64,000 nt of DNA from Fibrella forsythiae (GTDB taxonomy: Bacteria; Bacteroidota; Bacteroidia; Cytophagales; Spirosomataceae). The stretch covers positions 434,001-498,000 of the forward strand of contig NZ_JAFMYW010000006.1 in NCBI RefSeq assembly GCF_017353175.1, read 5' to 3'. The translations under genes were made by a program, and so were the position numbers. Every line of letters starts with the position of its first letter. Position 1 is the stretch's first letter. Shown piece by piece: positions 27,191 through 35,660 of the stretch. The notes beneath the pieces are model-generated. The model ran no database searches, had not been told where the DNA came from, and was given only the letters and a program-made list of their open reading frames with translations.

Positions 27191-27650
27191 GGCGAAAATC
27201 GCGTTTGCCACCAGTCTTTTCGAGCAGGCGCGTTTCGCGGATGACGATGTCGTGGGAAAGCGCCTTGCACATGTCGTACACGGTCAGGGCAGCTACAGAT
27301 ACACCGACCAGTGCTTCCATCTCAACGCCCGTTTTCCCTTCTACCGACACCGTACATTCGATATACACGTCGGCACCTTCCGTTCGAATATCGAACGAGC
27401 ATCCGTCGAGGCCCAGCGAATGGCAGAGCGGAATGAGGTCGTCGGTCCGTTTGGCAGCCATTGTACCGGCAATCCGGGCAGTCTGGAAAACAGGGCCTTT
27501 CCGGGTCTGGATATCGCCGCCTTCCAGATGTTGCAAAATAGTTTCGCCGAGCGTGACGATGCTACGCGCTTTGGCGGTGCGTTTGGAAACAGATTTGGCC
27601 CCTACGTCAACCATCGCGGGGTTGCCTTCGGGCGTTAGGTGGGTCAGCAT
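27180..27650 (-). CDS. moaC: Cyclic pyranopterin monophosphate synthase
   Basis: 156 aa from the ATG encoding MLTHLTPEGNPAMVDVGAKS; residues upstream in the frame are not conserved. FQTARIAGTMAAKRTDDLIP followed by LCHSLGLDG and EALVGVSVAALTVYDMCKAL are MoaC signatures, including the Lys of the KRT motif and the Asp in YDMCKA. With MoaA it converts GTP to cyclic pyranopterin monophosphate, the first committed step of molybdenum cofactor synthesis. A perfect -7 box lies at 27674-27681. It overlaps mobA at its 3' end; moaA and moaE are not present here. Confidence 0.95.
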   Translation of the reverse strand: MLTHLTPEGNPAMVDVGAKSVSKRTAKARSIVTLGETILQHLEGGDIQTRKGPVFQTARIAGTMAAKRTDDLIPLCHSLGLDGCSFDIRTEGADVYIECTVSVEGKTGVEMEALVGVSVAALTVYDMCKALSHDIVIRETRLLEKTGGKRDFRHED

Positions 27651-27673
27651 GTATAGTGCGTTTACTGGTTCAA

Positions 27674-27681
27674 CAAAAGTA
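27674..27681 (-). promoter_or_regulatory. Bacteroidota -7 box for moaC-mobA
   Basis: The minus strand reads TACTTTTG, a perfect TAnnTTTG match, 24 bp upstream of the moaC ATG. No clear TTG -33 element was found. Confidence 0.5.
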
Positions 27682-27749
27682 CGGCCGGAGGCAGCGAAAA
27701 TTTTCGATTTGCGACAGGATACCAGCCTATGGCCGGTACTTTTACCGGT

Positions 27750-28472
27750 ATGAACCTGCGAACCTTCCCCGATTACGCGACCCTTTCGGCCCATGCCGCC
27801 CAGTATATCGCCTCCCTCATTCGCCAAAAGCCGAATGCCGTTATTTGTATTGCCTCCGGTTCAACCCCGGAAGGTACATTCAAACTGCTGGCACAACAGG
27901 TACGTACCGGCGAGCTTGACCTCAGCCAATGCCAGTTTATCGGCCTCGATGAATGGGTCGGGTTTACATCGGAAGACGTTGGCGGATGCGCTTATTTTCT
28001 GTACCGTGATCTGTTTACTCCCGCGCATATCCGACCCGAGCAGATTACGTATTTCGATGCCACAGCCGCCAATCTTCAGGCCGAATGCCAGCGCGTCGAT
28101 GAGGTGATCAACAGGTTGGGCGGCCTGGATCTGATGCTCGTGGGCGTTGGGGAGAACGGCCATATTGCCCTGAACGAACCAGGTACGTCCTGGACACTCC
28201 GTTCGCACGTGGTTGATCTGGCTGAATCGACGAAGACCGTTGGTCAGAAATATTTCACAAAGGAAACACCACTAAGTCAAGGTATTACGCTCGGATTACA
28301 CTACCTGACAAACGCCCGTGAGGCTGTTCTGATGGCCAGTGGCACGCGGAAAGCGGCCATTATGCACACCGCCCTGAACAGGCCCGTTACGGAACAGTGC
28401 CCGGCCAGCATTTTTCAGACCCTGCCCGATGCCCACGTCTGGCTGGACGAAGACGCTACCGTGAATTTGTAG
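27750..28472 (+). CDS. Glucosamine-6-phosphate deaminase/isomerase family (NagB-like)
   Basis: 240 aa from the ATG of MNLRTFPDYATL; an earlier ATG at 27729 is also in frame. Motifs: VICIASGSTPEGTFKLL (phosphate binding), FIGLDEWVGF (Asp general base region) and LVGVGENGHIALNEPGTSW, followed by TVGQKYF. NagB converts glucosamine-6-phosphate to fructose-6-phosphate and ammonia; the same fold includes 6-phosphogluconolactonase, but the GHIALNEPG segment favours the NagB side. No nag or chitin genes are adjacent, so pathway context is lacking. Confidence 0.85.
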   Translation: MNLRTFPDYATLSAHAAQYIASLIRQKPNAVICIASGSTPEGTFKLLAQQVRTGELDLSQCQFIGLDEWVGFTSEDVGGCAYFLYRDLFTPAHIRPEQITYFDATAANLQAECQRVDEVINRLGGLDLMLVGVGENGHIALNEPGTSWTLRSHVVDLAESTKTVGQKYFTKETPLSQGITLGLHYLTNAREAVLMASGTRKAAIMHTALNRPVTEQCPASIFQTLPDAHVWLDEDATVNL

Positions 28473-28505
28473 GCCTGACCACACCCGAAACCGGAAGGCA
28501 TCAGC

Positions 28506-28919
28506 ATGAAACCAACGTCGCCCCTCACTGATCAGAAGCGGGTTACTGACTACATTGCCCAACTCGCCCCTGAAATTGGGGGACTGGTTGAAACGCTGCG
28601 GCAAATCATTTTACAGACCGACCCCACTATTGGCGAGCAGATCAAATGGAATAATCCGGGCTTTTACTACACCGGTGAGATGAAACCGTTCGATCCGAAG
28701 GCATACAAACGGGATATGGCGGTTTTCAACCTGCATAAAGGTCGTGTCATGCTTGTTTTGCCAGGCGCAGCCAGCCTTCCTGATCCGGCAGGGCTACTGG
28801 AAGGAGCCTACCAGGATGGTCGCCGAACCATATCGTTCACAGGCATGAATGAGGTAGCAGCCAAAGCAGCAGCCTTACAGGTAGTACTGACCGAATGGCT
28901 GAAACGCGTTGAGAAATAA
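28506..28919 (+). CDS. DUF1801 domain protein
   Basis: 137 aa, no signal peptide. LRQIILQTDPTIGEQIKWNN, PGFYYTGEMKPFDPKAYKRD and MAVFNLHKGRVMLVLPGA match the DUF1801 (YdhG-like) pattern, in which an IKW motif and an aromatic-rich strand region are conserved. The biochemical role of the family is not established. It follows the NagB-like gene by 33 bp on the same strand and may be co-transcribed. The 11-bp gap to the convergent dehydrogenase gene is essentially one copy of the iterated word (AACGTACCTA). Confidence 0.8.
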   Translation: MKPTSPLTDQKRVTDYIAQLAPEIGGLVETLRQIILQTDPTIGEQIKWNNPGFYYTGEMKPFDPKAYKRDMAVFNLHKGRVMLVLPGAASLPDPAGLLEGAYQDGRRTISFTGMNEVAAKAAALQVVLTEWLKRVEK

Positions 28920-28930
28920 CGGCAACGTAC

Positions 28931-30142
28931 CTACTTGAAAGCAGCTACGCCGGTGATCTCAGCGCCCATGATCAGCAGGTGAATATCATGCGTACCTTCG
29001 TAGGTAACCACCGATTCGAGGTTCATCATGTGGCGCATGATCGGATAGTCGCCCACGATACCCATACCGCCCAGAATTTGCCGGCACTCGCGGGCCACGC
29101 GAAGGGCCATGTCGACGTTGTCGCGTTTGGCCATCGAAATCTGCGCGGTAGTGGCCGCCCCACCGTTTTTTAACGTACCCAGCCGCCAGCAAACAAGCTG
29201 CGCTTTGGTAATGTCGGTCAGCATTTCAGCCAGTTTCTTCTGGATCAGTTGGAAGCCAGAGATCGGCTTGTCGAACTGAATTCGCTCTGACGCGTATTTA
29301 CGGGCCGTTTCGTAGCAATCCATTGCCGCGCCAACCGCCCCCCAGGCAATACCGTAGCGCGCCTGATCGAGGCAGTCGAGGGGTGCTCTCAGGCCGCTGG
29401 CGTCGGGCAGCATCTGGCTTTTGGGCACTTTCACATCGTTGAAAATCAGCTCGCCCGTCCGGCTGGCCCGCAACGACCATTTCCGCTCAATCTCGTTGGT
29501 GGTAAAACCTTCCATCCCTTTTTCGAGCAGCAAACCCTTTATTTTACCCTGCTCATTTTTGGCCCAAACCACTGCCAGATCGGCAATGGGGCCGTTAGTG
29601 ATCCAGAGTTTGGAACCATTGAGCAAGTAATAATCGCTCCGTTCGATGAAGTTCGTCTGCATGCCGCCAGGATTCGACCCGTAGTTGGCTTCTGTGAGGC
29701 CAAAGCAGCCAATCAGCTCACCTTTGGCCAAACGGGGCAGGTATTTCTGCTTCTGCTCCTCAGACCCAAACGTCAGGATCGGGTACATCGTCAACGAATT
29801 ATGTACCGATAACGTCGACCGCATACCCGAATCACCGCGTTCAATTTCCTGCAACATCAATCCCGACGCGATATAGTCGAGCCCACCGCCACCGTATTCT
29901 GTTGGAATAGTGGCTCCAAACGCACCGATTTGCGCAAATTTCTGAATGATATGCGCCGGAAATTCGCCCCGTTGCGCGTAATCGTCAATGATCGGCGTGA
30001 TTTCCCGCTTCACAAAATCGCGCATGGCCGAGCGCACCAGCTTTTGCTCGGCGGTGAGCAAATCGTCGATCTGGTAAAAATCGGGCGACTCATACGAGTC
30101 AGCTTTCAATCGGGTCGAGGTCGGAACAGGTTGTGCTTGCAT
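28931..30142 (-). CDS. Acyl-CoA dehydrogenase, glutaryl-CoA dehydrogenase type
   Basis: 403 aa, normal length. N-terminal helices (DFYQIDDLLTAEQKLVRSAM), FAD-contacting IGCFGLTEANYGSNPGGMQT and WITNGPIADLAVVWAK, substrate-site SERIQFDKPISGFQLIQKKL, and the C-terminal VVTYEGTHDIHLLIMGAEIT, where the Glu of YEGTHDIH is the catalytic base position of glutaryl-CoA and related dehydrogenases. This points to oxidation and decarboxylation of glutaryl-CoA in lysine or tryptophan breakdown, with electrons passed to ETF. Kynureninase is encoded 8 kb away, but no operon links them. Confidence 0.9.
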   Translation of the reverse strand: MQAQPVPTSTRLKADSYESPDFYQIDDLLTAEQKLVRSAMRDFVKREITPIIDDYAQRGEFPAHIIQKFAQIGAFGATIPTEYGGGGLDYIASGLMLQEIERGDSGMRSTLSVHNSLTMYPILTFGSEEQKQKYLPRLAKGELIGCFGLTEANYGSNPGGMQTNFIERSDYYLLNGSKLWITNGPIADLAVVWAKNEQGKIKGLLLEKGMEGFTTNEIERKWSLRASRTGELIFNDVKVPKSQMLPDASGLRAPLDCLDQARYGIAWGAVGAAMDCYETARKYASERIQFDKPISGFQLIQKKLAEMLTDITKAQLVCWRLGTLKNGGAATTAQISMAKRDNVDMALRVARECRQILGGMGIVGDYPIMRHMMNLESVVTYEGTHDIHLLIMGAEITGVAAFK

Positions 30143-30281
30143 ACCGGGGTAACCCCCAAAGGCAGGGGCTTGTTACGCTGCAAGATGCTTTTTTGGCATC
30201 AATTACCCCAATTCCTGCCACGGAGAATAACGTTCGAAAAGAAACCACAGTTTTTCGCCGAGCCGCATACCTGTTTATCAG

Positions 30282-30512
30282 TTACCGAACCCGAACATAA
30301 CGACCCGGTACCCACACATACCCTCCCCGACGGTAGCGGTGGTAGCCGGGCGACCATACATACCGGCCTCTGGGCGCGGCGGGAATCACTTCTACCCGTG
30401 CGGGCGGCGGCGCAGGCCGACTAGCTACCGGCCGAACCACGCAGCCAGATAGCGAACCAAGTAGCAAAAAAGCACAGCCGATGGCTGCCAGTGCAGATCT
30501 ACGAGCTTTCAT
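30282..30512 (-). CDS. Small lipoprotein with YxWxxGxY repeats
   Basis: 76 aa from MKARRSALAAIG; an ATG four codons upstream is also possible. The lipobox is LLGSLSGC. A Pro/Arg-rich linker leads to two repeats, GRYVWSPGYHRYRRG and GYVWVPGRYVRVR, of the type found in YXWXGG-repeat envelope proteins. The mature protein is very basic. Function unknown; related short lipoproteins are stress-linked envelope components. Single gene between two larger units. Confidence 0.65.
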   Translation of the reverse strand: MKARRSALAAIGCAFLLLGSLSGCVVRPVASRPAPPPARVEVIPAAPRGRYVWSPGYHRYRRGGYVWVPGRYVRVR

Positions 30513-30666
30513 AACGTCTATCAATTGGTTTGTTAACGAATAGATTGATATATAACCTGGTGGTTTAAGCAGTGTCTATTAAACGATTGTTAAATGGCCG
30601 GTCTGCGCTGATAAAACCCCCTTTCCTCACCAGCTTTCCCTTTACGTTTCACACGGTCCTTTTCCG

Positions 30667-30674
30667 TAAATTTG
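30667..30674 (+). promoter_or_regulatory. Bacteroidota -7 box followed directly by the iterated 10-mer
   Basis: TAAATTTG is a perfect TAnnTTTG match 37 bp upstream of the ATG at 30712. The next ten bases (30675-30684) are an exact CAGGTACGTT, which would therefore cover the expected transcription start. Confidence 0.55.
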
Positions 30675-30711
30675 CAGGTACGTTGCCAGATAAACACTGG
30701 CCAGATCAACC

Positions 30712-32304
30712 ATGCTGCATACACTTTCCCTGACCCTGTTACCCGAGCAGGGCCTCGACGAAGACGCCTTTCGAACACTCGTTATCAACCAATTACACCT
30801 TTCCGATACGCCCGATGTGGTGGTGCGAAAACGCCGCCAGTCGATTGACTCACGGGGTCGGCAAACCAAAGTACATGTCGACGTTGACGTGTACGAGGGC
30901 GAATCACCGCCGCCGCTCCTCCGGCATGGGTTAACGTACCCGACTGTGAGCCGGGCAAAATCAGTCGTCATTGTGGGGGCTGGCCCGGCAGGCCTGTTTG
31001 CGGCACTACGGCTGATTGAGTTAGGAGTAAAGCCTATTGTGCTGGAACGCGGTTCAGATGTTCGAACACGACGGCGTGACCTGGCGGCGATCAACAAAGA
31101 CCATACGGTTAATCCCGAGTCAAATTACTGTTTCGGTGAAGGCGGTGCAGGTACATATTCAGACGGGAAGTTGTACACCCGATCAAGTAAGCGCGGCGAT
31201 ATTCGGCGAATTCTGGAGATTCTGGTTGCCCACGGAGCCACCGATCAGATCCTGGTTGATGCGCATCCACACATCGGCACCAACAAACTGCCCAGCGTCG
31301 TTACAGCCCTGCGCGAGCGTATTCTGGGCGCAGGTGGCGAGGTTCATTTCGATACGAAAGTGGTTGATCTACTTCTGGAAGGTGATCAAATGCGTGGTGT
31401 AATAACGGGCGACGGGCGCGAATTCACCGGTATAGGCGTCATTCTGGCAACCGGTCACTCAGCCCGCGACATATTCCATCTGTTGCACGAGCGTGACGTA
31501 CTCATCGAAGCAAAACCCTTTGCGATGGGCGTCCGGATTGAGCACCAGCAGGCACTGATCGATAACCTGCAGTACCATCTTGGCCACGCGCCCAGCCGGG
31601 GCAACTACCTGCCTGCGGCCTCCTACAGCCTAGTTACGCAGACAAAGTTCAACGGGATTGAGCGCGGCGTTTTTTCGTTTTGTATGTGTCCCGGCGGCTT
31701 TATCGTCCCGTCGGCTACGGCGCCCGGCGAACTGGTTGTCAATGGCATGTCGCCCTCGCGTCGCGACTCGAAATTTGCCAACTCCGGTCTGGTCGTAGCC
31801 ATCACCGACGCCGACCTGAAACCATATACCCAGCATGGACCGCTAGCCGGACTGATGCTGCAACAGGCCGTAGAACAGCGCGCCTGTGTCGTAGCCAGCG
31901 CTCCAGACGGATCACTATCGCAACGGGCACCCGCCCAGCGAGTGGCCGATTTTGTGGCTGGTCGAATCTCGCCATCGTTGCTGCCCACCTCCTACCAGCC
32001 GGGTCTGGTATCAGTCGATATGCGTGATGTGTTACCCGCTCATATTGCTCAGCCGTTGCGCCAGGGCCTTCGCGATTTTGGCCAGAAGATGCGTGGGTAC
32101 GTTAGCAATGAGGCTCAGTTGATCGGCATCGAAAGCCGTACTTCGTCGCCCGTACGCATCCCCCGCGACCGGAATACCTGCGAACACGTACAGGTACGTC
32201 GGCTTTTTCCCTGTGGTGAGGGGGCAGGCTATGCGGGCGGCATCGTTTCTGCTGCCATGGATGGTGAACGTTGTGCAAATGAGCTGGTTACACTTTACGC
32301 GTAG
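30712..32304 (+). CDS. FAD-dependent dehydrogenase, COG2509 type
   Basis: 530 aa. A 75-residue N-terminal region (VVVRKRRQSIDSRGRQTKVH) precedes the Rossmann motif KSVVIVGAGPAGLFAALRLI. Family features include PESNYCFGEGGAGTYSDGKL, LVDAHPHIGTNKLPSVVTAL, VILATGHSARDIFHLL, FSFCMCPGGFIVPSATAPGE and the C-terminal FPCGEGAGYAGGIVSAAMDG that closes the FAD site. COG2509 proteins are widespread, but their reaction is not established. The gene has its own promoter. Confidence 0.87.
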   Translation: MLHTLSLTLLPEQGLDEDAFRTLVINQLHLSDTPDVVVRKRRQSIDSRGRQTKVHVDVDVYEGESPPPLLRHGLTYPTVSRAKSVVIVGAGPAGLFAALRLIELGVKPIVLERGSDVRTRRRDLAAINKDHTVNPESNYCFGEGGAGTYSDGKLYTRSSKRGDIRRILEILVAHGATDQILVDAHPHIGTNKLPSVVTALRERILGAGGEVHFDTKVVDLLLEGDQMRGVITGDGREFTGIGVILATGHSARDIFHLLHERDVLIEAKPFAMGVRIEHQQALIDNLQYHLGHAPSRGNYLPAASYSLVTQTKFNGIERGVFSFCMCPGGFIVPSATAPGELVVNGMSPSRRDSKFANSGLVVAITDADLKPYTQHGPLAGLMLQQAVEQRACVVASAPDGSLSQRAPAQRVADFVAGRISPSLLPTSYQPGLVSVDMRDVLPAHIAQPLRQGLRDFGQKMRGYVSNEAQLIGIESRTSSPVRIPRDRNTCEHVQVRRLFPCGEGAGYAGGIVSAAMDGERCANELVTLYA

Positions 32305-32381
32305 GCATTTTCCGGCAGACTGACGCCTGATTTCTGAAAATACATATACCCTGTTAGACCGCCTGGTTGCTCATCACGCGT

Positions 32382-33251
32382 ATGCCCACACACCGCCTCG
32401 TTGAAACCAATGGTATTCGACTTCATGTCGTGAAAAAAGGCCCCGTCGATGGGCCGCTGATTATACTGCTACACGGTTTCCCCGAGTTCTGGTACGGCTG
32501 GCGAGCACAGATCGACGCGCTGGCCGCTGCTGGTTTCCGGGTCTGGGCACCTGACCAGCGCGGCTACAACCTGAGCGATAAACCGGTGGGCATTCGTGCT
32601 TACACGATCGATAAGCTCGTTGCCGACGTGGTTGGTCTAATCGATGAGGCGGGCCGCGAAAAAGCTACCGTTATCGGACACGACTGGGGCGCTATTGTAG
32701 CCTGGTGGCTGGCGGCAACGTACCCAGACCGGTTGCACAGGCTCAGTTGCCTGAACGTACCACACTACGCCGTGATGCATCGCTTCCTGAACAAAAGCCC
32801 CCGTCAACTGGTGCGTAGCTGGTATGCGGGCTTTTTTCAGATTCCGTGGTTACCTGAATGGCTCAGCCAACGCGGCAACTGGTGGCTGATGACCCGTGCC
32901 TTGCAACGAACCAGCCGGCCAGGTACGTTCGCAGATACCGATCTTGATGCGTACCGGAAAGCCTGGTCGCAAACCGGCCCAACGGGCGATACAGCGTTCC
33001 GGACCATGATCAACTGGTATCGGGCATTGGCGCAACACCACCCTCCCCTACCGGCTCACGCTCAGATCACCGTACCAACCCTATTGATTTGGGGATCCCG
33101 GGATGCTTTTCTGCTCCGCGATATGGCCCAACCCAGCATTGACCTCTGCCTGAACGGACGGCTGGTTTTCATTGAATCGGCCACGCATTGGGTACAACAC
33201 GAGGAAGCTGACTCTGTTAACAACTTGCTCATCCATTTCTTGCATGAATAG
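32382..33251 (+). CDS. Alpha/beta hydrolase, epoxide-hydrolase-like
   Basis: 289 aa from MPTHRLVETNGIRLHV; an in-frame TTG five codons earlier is less likely. The oxyanion motif LLHGFPEFWYGWRAQIDALA and the nucleophile elbow VIGHDWGAIVAWWLA, with Asp as nucleophile, are typical of soluble epoxide hydrolases and haloalkane dehalogenases. A cap domain with aromatic residues (FFQIPWLPEWLSQRGNWWLM) follows. The acid is likely Asp in LLIWGSRDAFL and the His is in SATHWVQHEEAD. It probably opens epoxides to diols; the natural substrate is unknown. Confidence 0.87.
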   Translation: MPTHRLVETNGIRLHVVKKGPVDGPLIILLHGFPEFWYGWRAQIDALAAAGFRVWAPDQRGYNLSDKPVGIRAYTIDKLVADVVGLIDEAGREKATVIGHDWGAIVAWWLAATYPDRLHRLSCLNVPHYAVMHRFLNKSPRQLVRSWYAGFFQIPWLPEWLSQRGNWWLMTRALQRTSRPGTFADTDLDAYRKAWSQTGPTGDTAFRTMINWYRALAQHHPPLPAHAQITVPTLLIWGSRDAFLLRDMAQPSIDLCLNGRLVFIESATHWVQHEEADSVNNLLIHFLHE

Positions 33252-33359
33252 CTGCTTGCCAAAAACGTACCGATCCCTCAATCCGTTACCGAACACACAG
33301 TTCTTGGCAAACCGACGGATCAACATGGTATAGTTTGCGCAAAAACAACGTATAACACC

Positions 33360-34025
33360 ATGCGCGCTCTTTATCCCCTCCTTTTCATCCTGCTATTCGG
33401 GACTGCCGCTGCTCAAACCAGTCAGTTCACCGCTACGATCAACGGTAAACCATTCAAAGCGAATGGTCAACGGCTTAAACTTCCGTTGCCTGGATCGATG
33501 CGTTACCTGGCTATTGCCGGCATGAACGTAAAGCCTGATGTACAACTCTGGCTCCGGTTTTTCTATCTGAATGAACTGAAACCCGGCACCTACAGGATTC
33601 TGGCAGAGAATGATAAGTCGGTGAAAGAAACGTTTGATAAGAACAACCCGAACGCCAGTGCCGTGTATGCCCTGCTCGACTATACGGAAGAGACGAAAGG
33701 CATGGGCCACGCCTTTCAGGATGGTGAATCGTACGAAGGCACCGTAACAATTTCGAAGGTGACCGACACCAGTATTGAGGGTACATTTTCAGGTACGTTG
33801 AAAGGGCAAACGTATAAGAAGCGGGTGATGGCAACCCTTTCCGGCTTCGGCCTGAGGCAGAATCTGGAGGACAAGGCGATTACGGCAGCGGGCGGTGGCA
33901 TGTTCGTTAAAGGCGACCCACACGATCACGATAACACTAAAAAGGGCGACAAGACCGACGACATCAGGGTCGAGAACGGTACTTTCAACGTTTATTGGGG
34001 CAAAGACGACAAGGCCAAACAGTGA
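33360..34025 (+). CDS. Secreted hypothetical protein with His/Asp-rich tail
   Basis: 221 aa. The signal peptide LYPLLFILLFGTAAAQ precedes TSQFTATINGKPFKAN, an opening common in DUF6252-like Bacteroidota secreted proteins. The core is beta-rich (LWLRFFYLNELKPGTYRILA, YEGTVTISKVTDTSIEGTFS). The C-terminal part contains GDPHDHDNTKKGDKTDD, a possible metal-binding tail. No enzymatic motif is seen. An exact iterated 10-mer lies inside (33790-33799, SGTLK). Confidence 0.65.
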   Translation: MRALYPLLFILLFGTAAAQTSQFTATINGKPFKANGQRLKLPLPGSMRYLAIAGMNVKPDVQLWLRFFYLNELKPGTYRILAENDKSVKETFDKNNPNASAVYALLDYTEETKGMGHAFQDGESYEGTVTISKVTDTSIEGTFSGTLKGQTYKKRVMATLSGFGLRQNLEDKAITAAGGGMFVKGDPHDHDNTKKGDKTDDIRVENGTFNVYWGKDDKAKQ

Positions 34026-34051
34026 CCTTTTTATGCCAAGACAACGTAGGA

Positions 34052-34810
34052 TTAGTGATTTAGCAGCACAAACGCGATGAACGGCAGGTTGAGGTAATCG
34101 GGCAGTTTCATGACGCGCAGCCGGATAATGTGCTGCCAGATCATTACGGCATTACCAATTACTGTCAGCGCAGGTACGTCAATTGCCGCGCCGGTTGCCT
34201 TAAAAATGCCCCCCAACAGCAAGCTCATGCCCAAATGCCCGGCGTAATCGAGGCTATTGGCTAGCCGTGTCTGTGCCGAGTGACGAACGATGTAGGCACC
34301 GCTCCATCCTGTCTGGCCAACCAGTGCAAGCAATGCCAGCAGATTGACGTGCCCAATAACTGACAGGTGGCTCACCAGCAATGAGCCGTAAAGCAAGACC
34401 AGGAATGAGATCCGATAGGCCACGCTGAAATCGGGCGTGAGGTCCATGATATGCCAGCGCTCGGTTGTTGCCGGCACAATGATGCGGCGGTTATATGAAA
34501 TGAATGCGTACAGCTTTCGCGCCACATCAACCAGCACCGTTCGGCGAACAAATTGGCTGAAGCGAGGCCATACGGTGCCTAATAACGTCAATACGGCATC
34601 GACGCCATACTGCGTTTCACCCGTTTCCAGATCGAGCAACGGGATTTCATGTTTGCTCCGAACCGGGTCTAGCTGACCAATAAGCTGGCTAACGGTAGCC
34701 GAATCGTTCGACTGGCGAGCCTCAGGCGGGAGCGCTCCTGCAACAACCAATCCTTTTGTGTAAACCCGGCAGAGCGGACAATCAGTGTCATAAATCAGAA
34801 CCTTATTCAT
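34052..34810 (-). CDS. DCC1-like thiol-disulfide oxidoreductase domain (DUF393) membrane protein
   Basis: 252 aa. The N-terminus VLIYDTDCPLCRVYTKG carries the CxxC (Cys11, Cys14) of the DUF393/DCC1 thioredoxin-like family. The C-terminal half has at least three hydrophobic segments (AYRISFLVLLYGSLLVSHLS, HVNLLALLALVGQTGWSGAY, HLGMSLLLGGIFKATGAAI). The redox reaction is not characterised. A TTTCA-N8-TGAAA site 26 bp upstream of the start matches one upstream of the neighbouring gbsR-type regulator, which therefore probably controls this gene. Confidence 0.75.
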   Translation of the reverse strand: MNKVLIYDTDCPLCRVYTKGLVVAGALPPEARQSNDSATVSQLIGQLDPVRSKHEIPLLDLETGETQYGVDAVLTLLGTVWPRFSQFVRRTVLVDVARKLYAFISYNRRIIVPATTERWHIMDLTPDFSVAYRISFLVLLYGSLLVSHLSVIGHVNLLALLALVGQTGWSGAYIVRHSAQTRLANSLDYAGHLGMSLLLGGIFKATGAAIDVPALTVIGNAVMIWQHIIRLRVMKLPDYLNLPFIAFVLLNH

Positions 34811-34835
34811 AACATGGCTTATTTTGAAATTATAT

Positions 34836-34853
34836 TTTCAGAAATATTTGAAA
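34836..34853 (-). promoter_or_regulatory. Putative GbsR operator upstream of the DUF393 gene
   Basis: TTTCA (34836-34840), eight bases, TGAAA (34849-34853). The left side extends to TATTTTCA as in the gbsR site. It begins 26 bp upstream of the ATG. Confidence 0.6.
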
Positions 34854-34911
34854 CTTAGAATTCTAAAAAAAGCCACCTGATTGTGGCCTGCACAGACGTA
34901 TTATGCCTGAC

Positions 34912-35415
34912 TCACCGGGCGAATAATTTCACAAAATTTGTCAACAACCAGGTTTCTTCCGCTTTCAAAGCCGCACCAGCCGTAGCGTCGGCAAAGGTGG
35001 CAACCCGGCTGATGTTGCTGATCACTTTGGTAAACTCAGCGGCCTCCGGCGAATCAGTATTGATTGACGTCAATTCATCGAGTACCGCCAGCACCGGGGC
35101 TATTTCGCGACGACGGCGTTCTTTCACAACCTGCCTGGCTACCTTCCAGATGTCTTTTTCAGCGTAAAAAAACTCTCTGCGTTCGCCAGACTTCAGCTTT
35201 TTGAACACCAGCCCCCAGTCGATCAGGTCACGGATGTTCATGTTGGCATTCCCGCGCGAAATCTGCAACTCTGCCATGATCGTATCCGTGTCCAGCGAGT
35301 CGGGCGAGATCATCAGCAGGGCATGTATCTGTGCCATCGTACGGTTTATACCCCACTGCGTTGCCAGGGTCCCCCACGTTTGAATAAATCTATCCTTTGC
35401 CTCCGCGAATTCCAT
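34912..35415 (-). CDS. GbsR/MarR-family transcriptional regulator
   Basis: 167 aa. The N-terminal winged helix-turn-helix contains WGINRTMAQIHALLMISPDS, DTIMAELQISRGNANMNIRD and LIDWGLVFKKLKSGERREFF, the pattern of GbsR-type regulators (MarR superfamily; GbsR controls choline and glycine betaine genes in Bacillus). The C-terminal helices would dimerise. An inverted repeat TTTCA-N8-TGAAA upstream of its own start suggests autoregulation; the same site precedes the adjacent DUF393 gene. The ligand is unknown. Confidence 0.88.
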   Translation of the reverse strand: MEFAEAKDRFIQTWGTLATQWGINRTMAQIHALLMISPDSLDTDTIMAELQISRGNANMNIRDLIDWGLVFKKLKSGERREFFYAEKDIWKVARQVVKERRRREIAPVLAVLDELTSINTDSPEAAEFTKVISNISRVATFADATAGAALKAEETWLLTNFVKLFAR

Positions 35416-35441
35416 GATCCAAATGTAATAGCTAGTTTTGT

Positions 35442-35463
35442 ATTTTCAATAATTAATGAAAAT
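35442..35463 (-). promoter_or_regulatory. Putative autoregulatory operator of the GbsR-type gene
   Basis: ATTTTCA (35442-35448), eight bases, TGAAAAT (35457-35463): a 7-bp perfect inverted repeat 27 bp upstream of the ATG, of the same spacing as the site at 34836-34853. Confidence 0.62.
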
Positions 35464-35660
35464 AACGAAATTAAATCGAATGATTCGCCCATCAAATGAT
35501 AATTCTGACGTTAATCTGACATAGCCTGCCTGCCCTTCGCGATCATTATTCACCAGAAATACGAAAAGCAACCGTTAGCGTGTAGTAGTTCTTCCTAAAT
35601 TTGGGCTGGTATGGGTTAGTTTCCAGCACCCACCCTCCCTGCGACACACCACTCCCACAA

